A DNA stretch of 64,000 nt from positions 992,001 to 1,056,000 of the forward strand of contig NZ_CP042464.1 in assembly GCF_015074785.1 (NCBI RefSeq). Direction: 5' to 3'. The translations under genes were made by a program, and so were the position numbers. The DNA comes from Segatella copri. Its GTDB lineage: Bacteria > Bacteroidota > Bacteroidia > Bacteroidales > Bacteroidaceae. Positions 23,644 through 32,570 of the stretch are shown piece after piece. The notes under the pieces were generated by a model. That model ran no database searches and had not been told where the DNA came from. It saw nothing but the letters and a program-made list of their open reading frames with translations. Numbering within the stretch: the stretch's first letter is position 1; the number at the start of each line of letters is the position of its first letter.

Positions 23644-23746
23644 TACTGATTATCGGAGATATTCCGCTATCTTTCGGAGATATTCTGCTATCTTTCGGAG
23701 ATATTTTACCAGTTATCGGAGATATTTTACTGATTATCGGATAATC
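23644..23746 (+). repeat. Tandem repeat between batA and batB
   Basis: About five copies of a 21-22-bp unit built around TATCGGAGATATT, with slight changes in the last bases of each copy. It fills most of the 147-base gap between batA and batB. Confidence 0.85.
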
Positions 23747-23773
23747 GAATAGAAGATATAATTAGAATAGAAA

Positions 23774-24811
23774 ATGTTAAGATTTGAAGATCCTATATTT
23801 CTCTGGCTGTTGTGGATAATACCAGTACTGATTCTGATCAGACTGATAGGATGGAGAAGAAGAAAGGCTAGACTGAAGAAGCTCGGTGATCCGGAACTTC
23901 TGAAACAGCTCATGCCCAACATCTCCAAATATCGCCCAACAGTTAAGTTTGTGCTGATGCTTGCAGCCTTGGCGCTTCTCATCGTGATGGTAGCTCGTCC
24001 GCAGATGGGCAGCAAGATTTCTCACGATAAGCGACATGGTATTGAAACCATCATCTGCCTCGATATTTCAAATTCCATGCTCTGTCAGGACGTGGTTCCA
24101 TCCCGTTTGGACAAGAGTAAGATGCTTATCGAAAATCTGGTCGACAACTTTAACAACGACAAGATTGGACTCATCGTCTTTGCAGGCGATGCGTTCGTGC
24201 AGTTGCCAATTACCACCGATTATGTTTCGGCAAAGATGTTTCTCCAGAATATAACCCCTGGTCTTATCCAGACCCAGGGAACCAATATCGGCGAAGCCAT
24301 CGATTTAGCTTCCAAGAGTTTCACCCAGCAGGAGAATGTAGGCAGAGCCATTATCGTAATTACTGATGGCGAAAACCATGAGCCTGGCGCACAGGAGGCA
24401 GCGGCTGCTGCCAACAAGAAAGGAATCAATGTCTTTATCCTGGGCATTGGTAACACCAAGGGAGCGCCAATCCCTATGGGCGACGGCTCTTATCTGAAGG
24501 ACAATGCAGGCAACACCGTAATGACCGCCCTGAATGAGCAGATGTGCAAGGAACTTGCCCAGGCAGGCAAGGGTCAGTACATTCATGTAGATAATACCAG
24601 CGATGCGGAAAGAGCATTGAATGATGATATTGCCAAATTGCAGAAAGGCGATGTGACGAGTGTGGTTTACAGCGCTTATGATGAACAGTTTCAGGCTGTA
24701 GGTATTCTTGTCATCCTGTTGCTTATCATCGAAATCTGTCTGCTTGAGGTAAAGAATCCTCTGCTCAGAAACATCAAGTTTTTTAAGAAAGACATCAAGA
24801 AGCCTTTCTGA
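23774..24811 (+). CDS. batB: BatB, VWA-domain membrane protein
   Basis: It is similar in layout to batA: two N-terminal hydrophobic segments (FLWLLWIIPVLILIRLI and FVLMLAALALLIVMVA), then a VWA domain with MIDAS ICLDISNSMLCQDV, the Thr motif in TDYVSAK and the Asp motif VITDGENHEPG, and a C-terminal membrane helix (VGILVILLLIIEICLL). 345 aa. It is a paralogue of batA and follows after the tandem repeat. Confidence 0.92.
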   Translation: MLRFEDPIFLWLLWIIPVLILIRLIGWRRRKARLKKLGDPELLKQLMPNISKYRPTVKFVLMLAALALLIVMVARPQMGSKISHDKRHGIETIICLDISNSMLCQDVVPSRLDKSKMLIENLVDNFNNDKIGLIVFAGDAFVQLPITTDYVSAKMFLQNITPGLIQTQGTNIGEAIDLASKSFTQQENVGRAIIVITDGENHEPGAQEAAAAANKKGINVFILGIGNTKGAPIPMGDGSYLKDNAGNTVMTALNEQMCKELAQAGKGQYIHVDNTSDAERALNDDIAKLQKGDVTSVVYSAYDEQFQAVGILVILLLIIEICLLEVKNPLLRNIKFFKKDIKKPF

Positions 24812-24841
24812 TAAACGTTTATACATTATTATATAATAGGA

Positions 24842-25564
24842 ATGAGATATTTAAGATATATATTGGTTTTTGCCCTGATGGTGCTGGGCTTGGCGAAGGT
24901 GGGAGCGCAGAACGACCGCAACTTCATCCGCCAGGGAAACCGTGCCTATCATAAACAGAAGTGGGCTGCAGCTGAAACGCAATATCGCAAGGCTATCTCC
25001 AAGAACCAGAAGAATGCGCAGGCTGTCTATAATCTGGGTTGCGCCCTGATGATGCAGCAGAAGGATTCGATGGCGATGATACAGTTTGAGAATGCTTCGA
25101 AACTGGAAACGAACAAGATTCGGCGCGCCAGAAGTTACCACAACATGGGTGTGGTCATGCAGCAGCATCAGCAATATGCGCAGGCCATAGGATGTTATGA
25201 GAACGCCCTGCGCTGCAATCCGCAGGACAATGCAACCCGATATAATCTTGCCCTCTGCAAGAAACTGCTCAAAAACCAGAAGCAGAACAAGCAGAACGAT
25301 AAGAACAAGAACAACAAGAATAAAAACAAGGACAAGAACAAGGACAAGCAGAATAAGGATCAGAACAAAGATCAGAATAAAGACAAGAACAAGAACGATA
25401 AAAATAAGAACAATCAGCAGAATCAGAACAATCAGGACAAGATGAGCAAAGATAATGCTGAACAACTCTTGAACGCTGCCATCCAGCAGGAGAAGGATAC
25501 GAAGCGCAAGATGCAGAAAGCGATGAGTCAGCCTCGCAGAAAGCAATATGAGAAAAACTGGTAA
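24842..25564 (+). CDS. batC: BatC, TPR protein with Asn/Lys-rich tail
   Basis: A signal-like N-terminus (YILVFALMVLGLAKVGAQ) is followed by three TPR-type repeats (AETQYRKAISKNQKNAQAVY, SYHNMGVVMQQHQ, AIGCYENALRCNPQDNATRY). Residues ~140-200 are almost only Lys, Asn, Asp and Gln, encoded by imperfect AAGAACAAG repeats. The tail ends with a conserved-looking AEQLLNAAIQQEKDTKRKM helix. It probably docks Bat partners in the periplasm. The low-complexity tail is unusually long. Confidence 0.85.
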   Translation: MRYLRYILVFALMVLGLAKVGAQNDRNFIRQGNRAYHKQKWAAAETQYRKAISKNQKNAQAVYNLGCALMMQQKDSMAMIQFENASKLETNKIRRARSYHNMGVVMQQHQQYAQAIGCYENALRCNPQDNATRYNLALCKKLLKNQKQNKQNDKNKNNKNKNKDKNKDKQNKDQNKDQNKDKNKNDKNKNNQQNQNNQDKMSKDNAEQLLNAAIQQEKDTKRKMQKAMSQPRRKQYEKNW

Positions 25565-25602
25565 AAAGTAAAATAATTCAACGAGCATAATAGATTTAGA
25601 AC

Positions 25603-28203
25603 ATGAAACATATAGGTTGGTATATTATTATATGGGCAATGCTTCTGGGCTTCAGTTTGCAGCTGAAAGCCCAGCATATCAGTGTGTCGGCACCAACACA
25701 CGTGGCGGCGGGAGAAAACTTCCGTGTGGCCTATACCATCAATACACGTGATGTAGAGGAATTCCGCATGGGCGGAGTAGGAGAAGGACTTGAGGTAATC
25801 GCAGGTCCTTATACCTCATCGCAGTCCAGTTATCAGATGATCAATGGCCATACTTCCTCTTCATCATCGGTAACCATTACCTATACGCTCTACGCAGCTA
25901 AGAACGGAACCTTTGGCATTGGTGCCTCTCATGCCATCGTAAATGGTAAGAAACTCTCTTCCCATCCGGTAAAGATTACGGTTTCTGGCCATGCTGCACG
26001 CAACAACGGCGCTCCTTCCATGCACGGACAGGATGATTATAATGAACCACGCATGCGAACTGCCGGATCAAGAATATCAGGCAGAGACCTCTTCATCAAG
26101 GTTACAGCCAACAAGCGACGTGTTCACGAACAGGAACCGGTGCTCCTTACTTATAAGGTTTACACGCAGGTAGACCTTACCCAGTTGGAAGGCAAGATGC
26201 CTGACCTGAAGGGATTCCACAACCAGGAAGTTCCGCTGCCTCAGCAGAAGAGTTTCCATACTGAAACCGTAAACGGCCGACCTTACCGATGCGTTACATG
26301 GAGCCAGTATGTCATGTATCCGCAGATGACGGGAAGCCTCACCATTCCTGCTATTACCTTCAAGGGAATCGTAGTTCAGCAGAACAGAAACGTTGACCCG
26401 ATGGAAGCTTTCTTCAATGGCGGTTCTGGCTATGTTGAAGTAAAGAAAGATATTATTGCTCCTAGTGTGAAAATTCAGGTTGATCCATTGCCTCAGCGCC
26501 CTGCCGACTTCTCGGGCGGTGTAGGTAAATTCAATATTACTGCTTCCATCGACAAGAAGGAAGTAAAGGCTGGCGAACCAATCACCATTCGTGTCGTGGT
26601 AGGAGGAATCGGAAACCTGAAGCTGCTCAAGCAGCCTGTCATCACCTTCCCTAAGGATTTTGACAAGTACGATGCGAAGGTGACAGACAAGACCCGTCTC
26701 ACAGCCAATGGCGTAGAAGGCAATATGATTTATGACTTCCTGGCTGTGCCTCGTAATCAGGGAAATTATACCATTCCTGCGGTAGAATTCACCTATTATG
26801 ATACTTCGGCTAACAAGTACAAGACAATCAAGACCCAGCCGTTTACGCTGAACGTAGAGAAGGGCGATGGAACATCAGACAATGAAACATCAGATTTCAG
26901 CAACAAGGATAAGGACATTCATGCGCTGAAACTGGGCAAGTCTAAGCTCCATGATATTGACGATATGTTCTACGGAAGCTTCGGCTACTGGACCAGTCTG
27001 CTGGTTCCATTGGCAGCCTTCTTTGCCCTGCTCATCGTCTTCCGCCGCCGTGCTCTCGAGAATGCCGACCTTGTAAAGGTCCGTTCCAACAAGGCAAACA
27101 AGATAGCAACCAAGCGCCTGAAGAAGGCTCATCTGCTGATGCTCGGTGGCAAGCAGGAAGAATTCTACGATGAAGTGCTCCGTGCTTTGTGGGGCTATGT
27201 AAGCTACAAGCTCAACATGCCAGCTGAAAAACTCTCACGTGAAAACATTCAGGCTATGCTCGAAAAACATTGTGTAGAGGAGAGAACTATCGAGAAGTTT
27301 ACAACTGCGCTTGATGAATGTGAGTTTGAACGCTATGCGCCGGGCGACCCTGCCGGCAATATGAACCGTACATTCGAATCAGCAATGACTGCTATTATGG
27401 ATATAGAAAATGCTATCAATGCAACGCGTAAGCAGCGCAAGAAGAGTGCAACCGGATACTCATTCGTCATGATGATCATGGTGATGTTGGGCTGCTCTGT
27501 TTCTGCAGGCGCTGTAACCAAGAACAATGCTGATACGGAATATCAGAAAGGTAATTATCAGCAGGCCATACGCGACTATGAGGAAATATTGAACAACTAT
27601 GGTGTTTCTGCCGAAGTTTACTATAACTTGGGCAATGCTTATTACCGTACAGACAATATTACCAAGGCTGTGCTCAATTATGAGCGTGCCCATCTGCTCT
27701 CGCCAGGCGATGAAGACATCAGCTTCAACCTGCAGTTTGCACGTAGCAAGACCATCGATAAGATTACTCCGGAAAGCGAGATGTTCTTCGTAACCTGGTG
27801 GAAGGCGTTGGTTAACTTTACGAGTGTTGACTGTTGGGCAAAGACTGGCATCATAGCCATCATCATGGCGCTGGTTCTGGTCTTGGTTTATCTCTTCGGT
27901 TCGCATATTGTGTTGCGCAAGATTGGTTTCTTCGGTGGAATCTTCTTCGTGGCAGTCTTCCTGCTGAGCAATCTCTTTGCTTACCAGCAGCGGCAGATGC
28001 TCATAAACCGTACGGGAGCCATCATCATCGCTCCTTCTGTCAATGTGAAGAAAACTCCATCCAAGACGAGCGCTGACCTCTTCCTGCTGCATGAAGGAAC
28101 CCGCGTTGACATTACCGATAAGGCGATGAAAGGCTGGCGTGGAATCAAGGTAGGAGACGGCAGAGAAGGCTGGATAGAGACCAAGGCAATTGAGGAAATC
28201 TGA
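25603..28203 (+). CDS. BatD-BatE fusion protein, 866 aa
   Basis: Residues 1-24 are a signal peptide and ~25-450 the BatD (oxygen tolerance) beta-domain array (SVSAPTHVAAGENFRVAYTI, YWTSLLVPLAAFFALL helix near 465-485). Residues ~490-600 form a cytoplasmic helical part. Around 620-640 a second signal-like helix (SFVMMIMVMLGCSVSAGAV) starts a BatE-type section: TPR units (YQKGNYQQAIRDYEEIL, VYYNLGNAYYRTDN), two membrane helices and an SH3 domain (VNVKKTPSKTSADLF to the end). In Bacteroides batD and batE are separate genes; here no stop separates them. Confidence 0.88.
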   Translation: MKHIGWYIIIWAMLLGFSLQLKAQHISVSAPTHVAAGENFRVAYTINTRDVEEFRMGGVGEGLEVIAGPYTSSQSSYQMINGHTSSSSSVTITYTLYAAKNGTFGIGASHAIVNGKKLSSHPVKITVSGHAARNNGAPSMHGQDDYNEPRMRTAGSRISGRDLFIKVTANKRRVHEQEPVLLTYKVYTQVDLTQLEGKMPDLKGFHNQEVPLPQQKSFHTETVNGRPYRCVTWSQYVMYPQMTGSLTIPAITFKGIVVQQNRNVDPMEAFFNGGSGYVEVKKDIIAPSVKIQVDPLPQRPADFSGGVGKFNITASIDKKEVKAGEPITIRVVVGGIGNLKLLKQPVITFPKDFDKYDAKVTDKTRLTANGVEGNMIYDFLAVPRNQGNYTIPAVEFTYYDTSANKYKTIKTQPFTLNVEKGDGTSDNETSDFSNKDKDIHALKLGKSKLHDIDDMFYGSFGYWTSLLVPLAAFFALLIVFRRRALENADLVKVRSNKANKIATKRLKKAHLLMLGGKQEEFYDEVLRALWGYVSYKLNMPAEKLSRENIQAMLEKHCVEERTIEKFTTALDECEFERYAPGDPAGNMNRTFESAMTAIMDIENAINATRKQRKKSATGYSFVMMIMVMLGCSVSAGAVTKNNADTEYQKGNYQQAIRDYEEILNNYGVSAEVYYNLGNAYYRTDNITKAVLNYERAHLLSPGDEDISFNLQFARSKTIDKITPESEMFFVTWWKALVNFTSVDCWAKTGIIAIIMALVLVLVYLFGSHIVLRKIGFFGGIFFVAVFLLSNLFAYQQRQMLINRTGAIIIAPSVNVKKTPSKTSADLFLLHEGTRVDITDKAMKGWRGIKVGDGREGWIETKAIEEI

Positions 28204-28233
28204 TTAAGATAAAATCTGATTAAAATAAAGAGA

Positions 28234-28938
28234 ATGGATTTTAGTAGGATACAAGATTTTGACATGCAGCTGTTGCATGTGTTTAACGGCAGCGAGAATG
28301 TCTGGCTCGATCAGATGGCGATGGCGCTTACGTCGGGCTGGACATGGATTCCGCTTTATATCGTCCTCTTCGTTGTTGTGATAAGAAACAACGAGATGAT
28401 GGGGCAGATTGCGCTCGTGGTTGGAGGAGCGGTGCTCTGCATCTTTCTGGCTGATGGACTGGTGGATGGAATTATCAAACCGCTGGCTGAAAGATGGCGA
28501 CCTTCCAGCGACCCGATGTTCAAGTATACGGTTCAGGTGGTTGACAATATGCGCCTCAAGAGTTTCAGCTTCTGTTCGGCTCATGCGGCTAATACGCTTT
28601 CTATAGCCATCTTCTTCTCGTTGCTTATCCGCAGCAAACTGGTTACGTGGACCCTGTTATTATGGTCGCTCGTGAACTGTTGGACCCGTCTTTACCTGGG
28701 TGTTCATTATCCGGTCGACATTCTTTGCGGTCTGGCTATCGGAGCTGTGGTAGGAGTTGTCGTTTATCTTATCTACATCAGGATGTATTACCGCATCTCC
28801 CCAAAGATTAAATATATTTCCAACCAGTATACAAGTACGGGTTACGACTATGATGATGTAGATAAAATCATGACCGTAGTGATATTTACCCTTATCATGG
28901 TTGTGTTTTATGCCACCTGTCAGATGGCTTATCTTTAG
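28234..28938 (+). CDS. PAP2-family phosphatase
   Basis: The three catalytic motifs of membrane PAP2 phosphatases are present: KPLAERWRP (motif 1), CSAHAANTLS (motif 2; Ala-His rather than Ser-Gly-His context) and RLYLGVHYPVDI (motif 3, catalytic His). There are five to six membrane helices. Such enzymes remove phosphate from undecaprenyl-PP, lipid A or phosphatidate; the substrate is not decidable. It follows the bat operon by 30 bases and is probably read with it and queA. 234 aa. Confidence 0.88.
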   Translation: MDFSRIQDFDMQLLHVFNGSENVWLDQMAMALTSGWTWIPLYIVLFVVVIRNNEMMGQIALVVGGAVLCIFLADGLVDGIIKPLAERWRPSSDPMFKYTVQVVDNMRLKSFSFCSAHAANTLSIAIFFSLLIRSKLVTWTLLLWSLVNCWTRLYLGVHYPVDILCGLAIGAVVGVVVYLIYIRMYYRISPKIKYISNQYTSTGYDYDDVDKIMTVVIFTLIMVVFYATCQMAYL

Positions 28939-28972
28939 TACAGAAATAAAAGTTCAAAAAGTAAAATAAATA

Positions 28973-30247
28973 ATGGATACAAAACACATTAAGATTAGTG
29001 ATTATAACTATGATTTACCGGATGAGCGCATCGCAAAATTCCCTATTGCCCAGCGCGACCACAGCAAACTGCTGGTCTATAAGCACGGCGAGGTAAGCGA
29101 TGATGTTTTCCATCATCTTCCCACATATCTCCCTCAAGGAGCCTTGATGATATTCAACAATACCAAGGTGATACAAGCGCGTCTGCACTTCCGCAAGGAA
29201 ACAGGTGCGCTTATTGAGGTTTTCTTGATGGAGCCTGCAGAACCTACTGATTATGAACTCATGTTCCAGACCGCCGGACATTGTTCCTGGCTCTGCATGA
29301 TCGGTAATCTGAAGAAATGGAAAGAGGGAAGCCTGAAGCGTGATTTCGAAATCAAGGGCCACAAGCTTACGCTCAGCGCCACTATGCGACGCGGAGATGC
29401 GCTAGGCTCTGAAGCGCAGGAAATGGTTGCCAAAGGCGGAGGAACCAACTATTGGGTTGATTTTGATTGGGACAACGACAAGGTTTCTTTCGCTGAGATT
29501 CTCGAAGCAGTAGGCGAGTTGCCTATTCCTCCATATCTCAACCGCAAGACAGAGGAGAGCGACAAGACCACCTATCAGACGGTTTATTCTAAAATCAAGG
29601 GAAGTGTGGCTGCTCCAACTGCCGGACTTCATTTTACCGATGCTGTTCTCAAGGATCTTGATGCGCATGGAATCGACCGCGAAGAAGTAACCCTGCATGT
29701 AGGAGCCGGCACATTCAAACCGGTGAAGAGTCTTGAAATCGAAGGCCATCAGATGCATACGGAATACATTGTTGTTCATCGTCGCAGTCTGGAAAAACTC
29801 ATCAAGCACGAGTGCCGGGTCATTGCCGTAGGAACAACCAGCGTTCGTACCATCGAGAGTCTCTATTACATGGGCGTTCATCTGCTGAAGCATCCTGAGG
29901 CAAATGAAGAAGATCTGCACGTAAAACAGTGGGATCCTTACGAGCTTTCTGAAGATGGCAATCTGGTAGATGGAATCACTCCGATGCAGGCTATCCAGGC
30001 AATCATTGATTATCTGGACCGCAACGGCTTGGAGGCTCTCCATTCCAGCACGCAGATTATCATTGCTCCTGGCTATCAGTATAAGATTGTGAAGATGCTG
30101 GTCACCAATTTCCATCAGCCTCAGAGCACACTCCTGCTTCTGGTGAGTGCTTTCCTCAAGGGCGACTGGAAGAAGGTTTACGATTATGCTCTTTCGCATG
30201 ATTTCCGTTTCCTGAGTTATGGAGATTCATCCCTGCTCATTCCGTAA
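28973..30247 (+). CDS. queA: S-adenosylmethionine:tRNA ribosyltransferase-isomerase
   Basis: QueA builds epoxyqueuosine on tRNA by transferring the ribosyl part of SAM. Family motifs are visible: YDLPDERIAKFPIAQRDHSKLL, LMIFNNTKVIQARL, PIPPYLNRKTEESDKTTYQT, GSVAAPTAGLHFT and VTNFHQPQSTLLLLVSAF. At 424 aa it is longer than the proteobacterial enzyme (~356), as is usual for Bacteroidetes. It starts 34 bases after the PAP2 gene. A repeat-rich gap follows. Confidence 0.95.
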   Translation: MDTKHIKISDYNYDLPDERIAKFPIAQRDHSKLLVYKHGEVSDDVFHHLPTYLPQGALMIFNNTKVIQARLHFRKETGALIEVFLMEPAEPTDYELMFQTAGHCSWLCMIGNLKKWKEGSLKRDFEIKGHKLTLSATMRRGDALGSEAQEMVAKGGGTNYWVDFDWDNDKVSFAEILEAVGELPIPPYLNRKTEESDKTTYQTVYSKIKGSVAAPTAGLHFTDAVLKDLDAHGIDREEVTLHVGAGTFKPVKSLEIEGHQMHTEYIVVHRRSLEKLIKHECRVIAVGTTSVRTIESLYYMGVHLLKHPEANEEDLHVKQWDPYELSEDGNLVDGITPMQAIQAIIDYLDRNGLEALHSSTQIIIAPGYQYKIVKMLVTNFHQPQSTLLLLVSAFLKGDWKKVYDYALSHDFRFLSYGDSSLLIP

Positions 30248-30284
30248 AAGGAGTTAGGAAAACTATCAATTATTCAAGTTTCGC

Positions 30285-30510
30285 AAGTGAGCTCCACACG
30301 CCCTGAAAGGGCAGAAGCTCCTAGCCCAGGGCAACGCCCTGGGTAATCATGGACGCAAGTTTGTCGCCCTGAAAGGGCAAAAGCTTTCAAGTACCAGGCA
30401 ATTTACAAAGCTTTTGCCCTTACAGGGCGCATTGTTGCGCTGCCATTATACCCAGGGCGATGCCCTGGGCTAAGAGCTTTTGGGCCTTCAGCCCGTACTT
30501 GAACCACGTG
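30285..30510 (+). repeat. REP-like hairpin cluster (GGGC palindromes)
   Basis: Several small palindromes stand in a row: CGCCCTGAAAGGGC, CCCAGGGCAACGCCCTGGG, GCCCTGAAAGGGCAAAAGC, CCCAGGGCGATGCCCTGGG and GGGCCTTCAGCCC. Related sequence occurs at 37372-37446 and 56835-56950. It fills the 308-base gap between queA and the ABC-F gene. Confidence 0.8.
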
Positions 30511-30555
30511 CGAAAGTTCAGTAAATTATTAATTGTAAATTATAAATTAAAATAG

Positions 30556-32538
30556 ATGATTTCAGTAGAAGGACTGAAAGTAGAGTTTGGCGTCAAGCCT
30601 CTCTTTCATGATGTAAGTTTCGTCATCAACGATCGCGACCGCATTGCCCTGGTGGGTAAGAATGGTGCAGGAAAATCTACGATGCTCAAGATTCTCTGCG
30701 GTTTGCAGAAACCTACTGACGGCGTTGTGGCTATTCCTAACGAAACCACTATCGGCTATCTGCCACAGGTGATGAAACTGCAGGACGATACGACCGTGAA
30801 AGAGGAAACCCGCAAGGCTTTCGCCCATAATACCGAGATGAAGGCGCGTCTGGACAAGATGCAGCAGGAAATGGCCGACCGCACCGACTATGAGAGCGAA
30901 AGCTATGCCCAGCTCGTAGAGAAGTTTACCCAGGAACATGAACGCTACATGATGATGGGTGGCGAAAACTATGAGGCTGAGATAGAGCGCACCTTGAGCG
31001 GTCTTGGCTTTACGCGCGATGATTTCGAGCGCCCTACCAAGGAGTTTTCCGGCGGTTGGCGAATGCGTATCGAACTTGCCAAGATTCTGTTGCAGAAGCC
31101 TGATGTACTGCTCCTCGATGAGCCTACCAACCACCTTGATATTGAAAGTATCCAGTGGTTGGAGCAGTTCCTGGCGCAGAGTGCCAAGGCTGTGGTTCTG
31201 GTGAGCCACGACCGTGCTTTCATCAACAATGTAACTAACCGTACTCTCGAAATTACTTGCGGAAGGGTAGAAGACTATAAGGTGAAATACGATGAGTATG
31301 TGGTGTTGCGTGCCGAACGCCGCGAGCAGCAGCTCCGTGCTTACGAAAACCAGCAGAAGGAGATTGCCGACATCAAGGATTTCATCGAGCGATTCCGCTA
31401 CAAGCCTACCAAGGCGGTTCAGGTGCAGAGCAGAATCAAGCAGCTTGAGAAAATCGTGTCTATCGAGGTGGATGAGGTTGACAACAAGCAGATGCACCTC
31501 AAATTCCCTCCTTGTCTCAGAAGTGGCGATTATCCTATCATCTGTGATGAGGTGCGCAAGGATTACGGCGCACACACCGTCTTCGACCATGTTACCTTTA
31601 CCATCAAGCGTGGCGAGAAGGTGGCTTTCGTGGGTAAGAACGGCGAAGGTAAGTCTACCCTGGTAAAATGTATCATGGGTGAGATTCCTTTCACCGGAAC
31701 TCTCAAGATTGGTCATAATGTGCAGATCGGTTATTTCGCCCAGAATCAGGCGCAGCTCTTGGATGAGAATCTTACCATCTTCCAGACTATCGACAATGTG
31801 GCAACAGGCGAAATGCGTCTGAAGGTGAACGATCTCCTGGGCGCCTTCATGTTTGGCGGCGAGACTTCTGAGAAGTTTGTCAAGGTTCTGAGTGGAGGAG
31901 AACGCAGCCGACTGGCTATGATCAAGCTCCTGCTCGAACCGGTGAATCTCCTCATTCTCGATGAGCCTACCAACCATCTCGACATGCAGTCGAAGGATGT
32001 GCTGAAAGAAGCCATCAAGGCTTTCGATGGAACAGCCATCATCGTGAGCCACGACCGTGAATTCCTCGATGGTCTGGTAGATAAGGTCTATGAGTTTGGC
32101 GGCGGCAAGGTTCGTGAGCATCTCGGTGGTATTTACGATTATCTCCGTGCCCATAATGCCGAGAACATCAATCAGGCTCTTGCCAACCAGAGCATGGCTT
32201 CTGCCGGTTCGCCTTCTGCCAATACTTCCGGCTCTTCTGTCGCATCAGGTTCTACAGCCGACAGTCTTGCCTCTGCCACATCCGGCAAGCAGAGCTACGC
32301 TGAACATAAGGAACAGCAGAAGAAGATCCGCAAGGCTGAGAAAGCCGTGAAGGAATGTGAGGCGAAGATTGAGAAACTGGAAGCGAGAAAGAAGGAGATT
32401 GATGAACTCCTGATGAAACCGGAAAATGCAACCAACATGGAACTCGTTACTGAATACACCGAACTCATGAAGGGTCTCGATGAGGAGAACGAGCGCTGGA
32501 TGCTCCTTTCGGAAGAATTGGAAGAAGTTTCGAAATAA
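30556..32538 (+). CDS. ABC-F ATPase, 660 aa
   Basis: Two nucleotide-binding domains, with Walker A GKNGAGKS (~34-41) and GKNGEGKS (~361-368), signatures EFSGGWRMR and VLSGGERSR, and Walker B LLLDEPTNHLD twice. There is a ~80-residue charged linker between them (YENQQKEIADIKDFIERFRY). This is the cytoplasmic ABC-F type that acts on ribosomes. The C-terminus adds a Ser/Ala-rich hinge (~555-585) and a coiled coil (KKIRKAEKAVKECEAKIEKL), as in Uup-like members. A paralogue of 545 aa without that tail lies convergent at 34760. Confidence 0.92.
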   Translation: MISVEGLKVEFGVKPLFHDVSFVINDRDRIALVGKNGAGKSTMLKILCGLQKPTDGVVAIPNETTIGYLPQVMKLQDDTTVKEETRKAFAHNTEMKARLDKMQQEMADRTDYESESYAQLVEKFTQEHERYMMMGGENYEAEIERTLSGLGFTRDDFERPTKEFSGGWRMRIELAKILLQKPDVLLLDEPTNHLDIESIQWLEQFLAQSAKAVVLVSHDRAFINNVTNRTLEITCGRVEDYKVKYDEYVVLRAERREQQLRAYENQQKEIADIKDFIERFRYKPTKAVQVQSRIKQLEKIVSIEVDEVDNKQMHLKFPPCLRSGDYPIICDEVRKDYGAHTVFDHVTFTIKRGEKVAFVGKNGEGKSTLVKCIMGEIPFTGTLKIGHNVQIGYFAQNQAQLLDENLTIFQTIDNVATGEMRLKVNDLLGAFMFGGETSEKFVKVLSGGERSRLAMIKLLLEPVNLLILDEPTNHLDMQSKDVLKEAIKAFDGTAIIVSHDREFLDGLVDKVYEFGGGKVREHLGGIYDYLRAHNAENINQALANQSMASAGSPSANTSGSSVASGSTADSLASATSGKQSYAEHKEQQKKIRKAEKAVKECEAKIEKLEARKKEIDELLMKPENATNMELVTEYTELMKGLDEENERWMLLSEELEEVSK

Positions 32539-32570
32539 CAGTAACATTAATATAAAATAAAGAGAAGAAA

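Noticed and set aside
23644..23746. CRISPR-like repetition between batA and batB
   Set aside because: Units abut without unique spacers; it is a plain tandem repeat.
25260..25450. CRISPR-like repetition
   Set aside because: It is in-frame coding for the Lys/Asn tail of BatC, without spacers of constant length.
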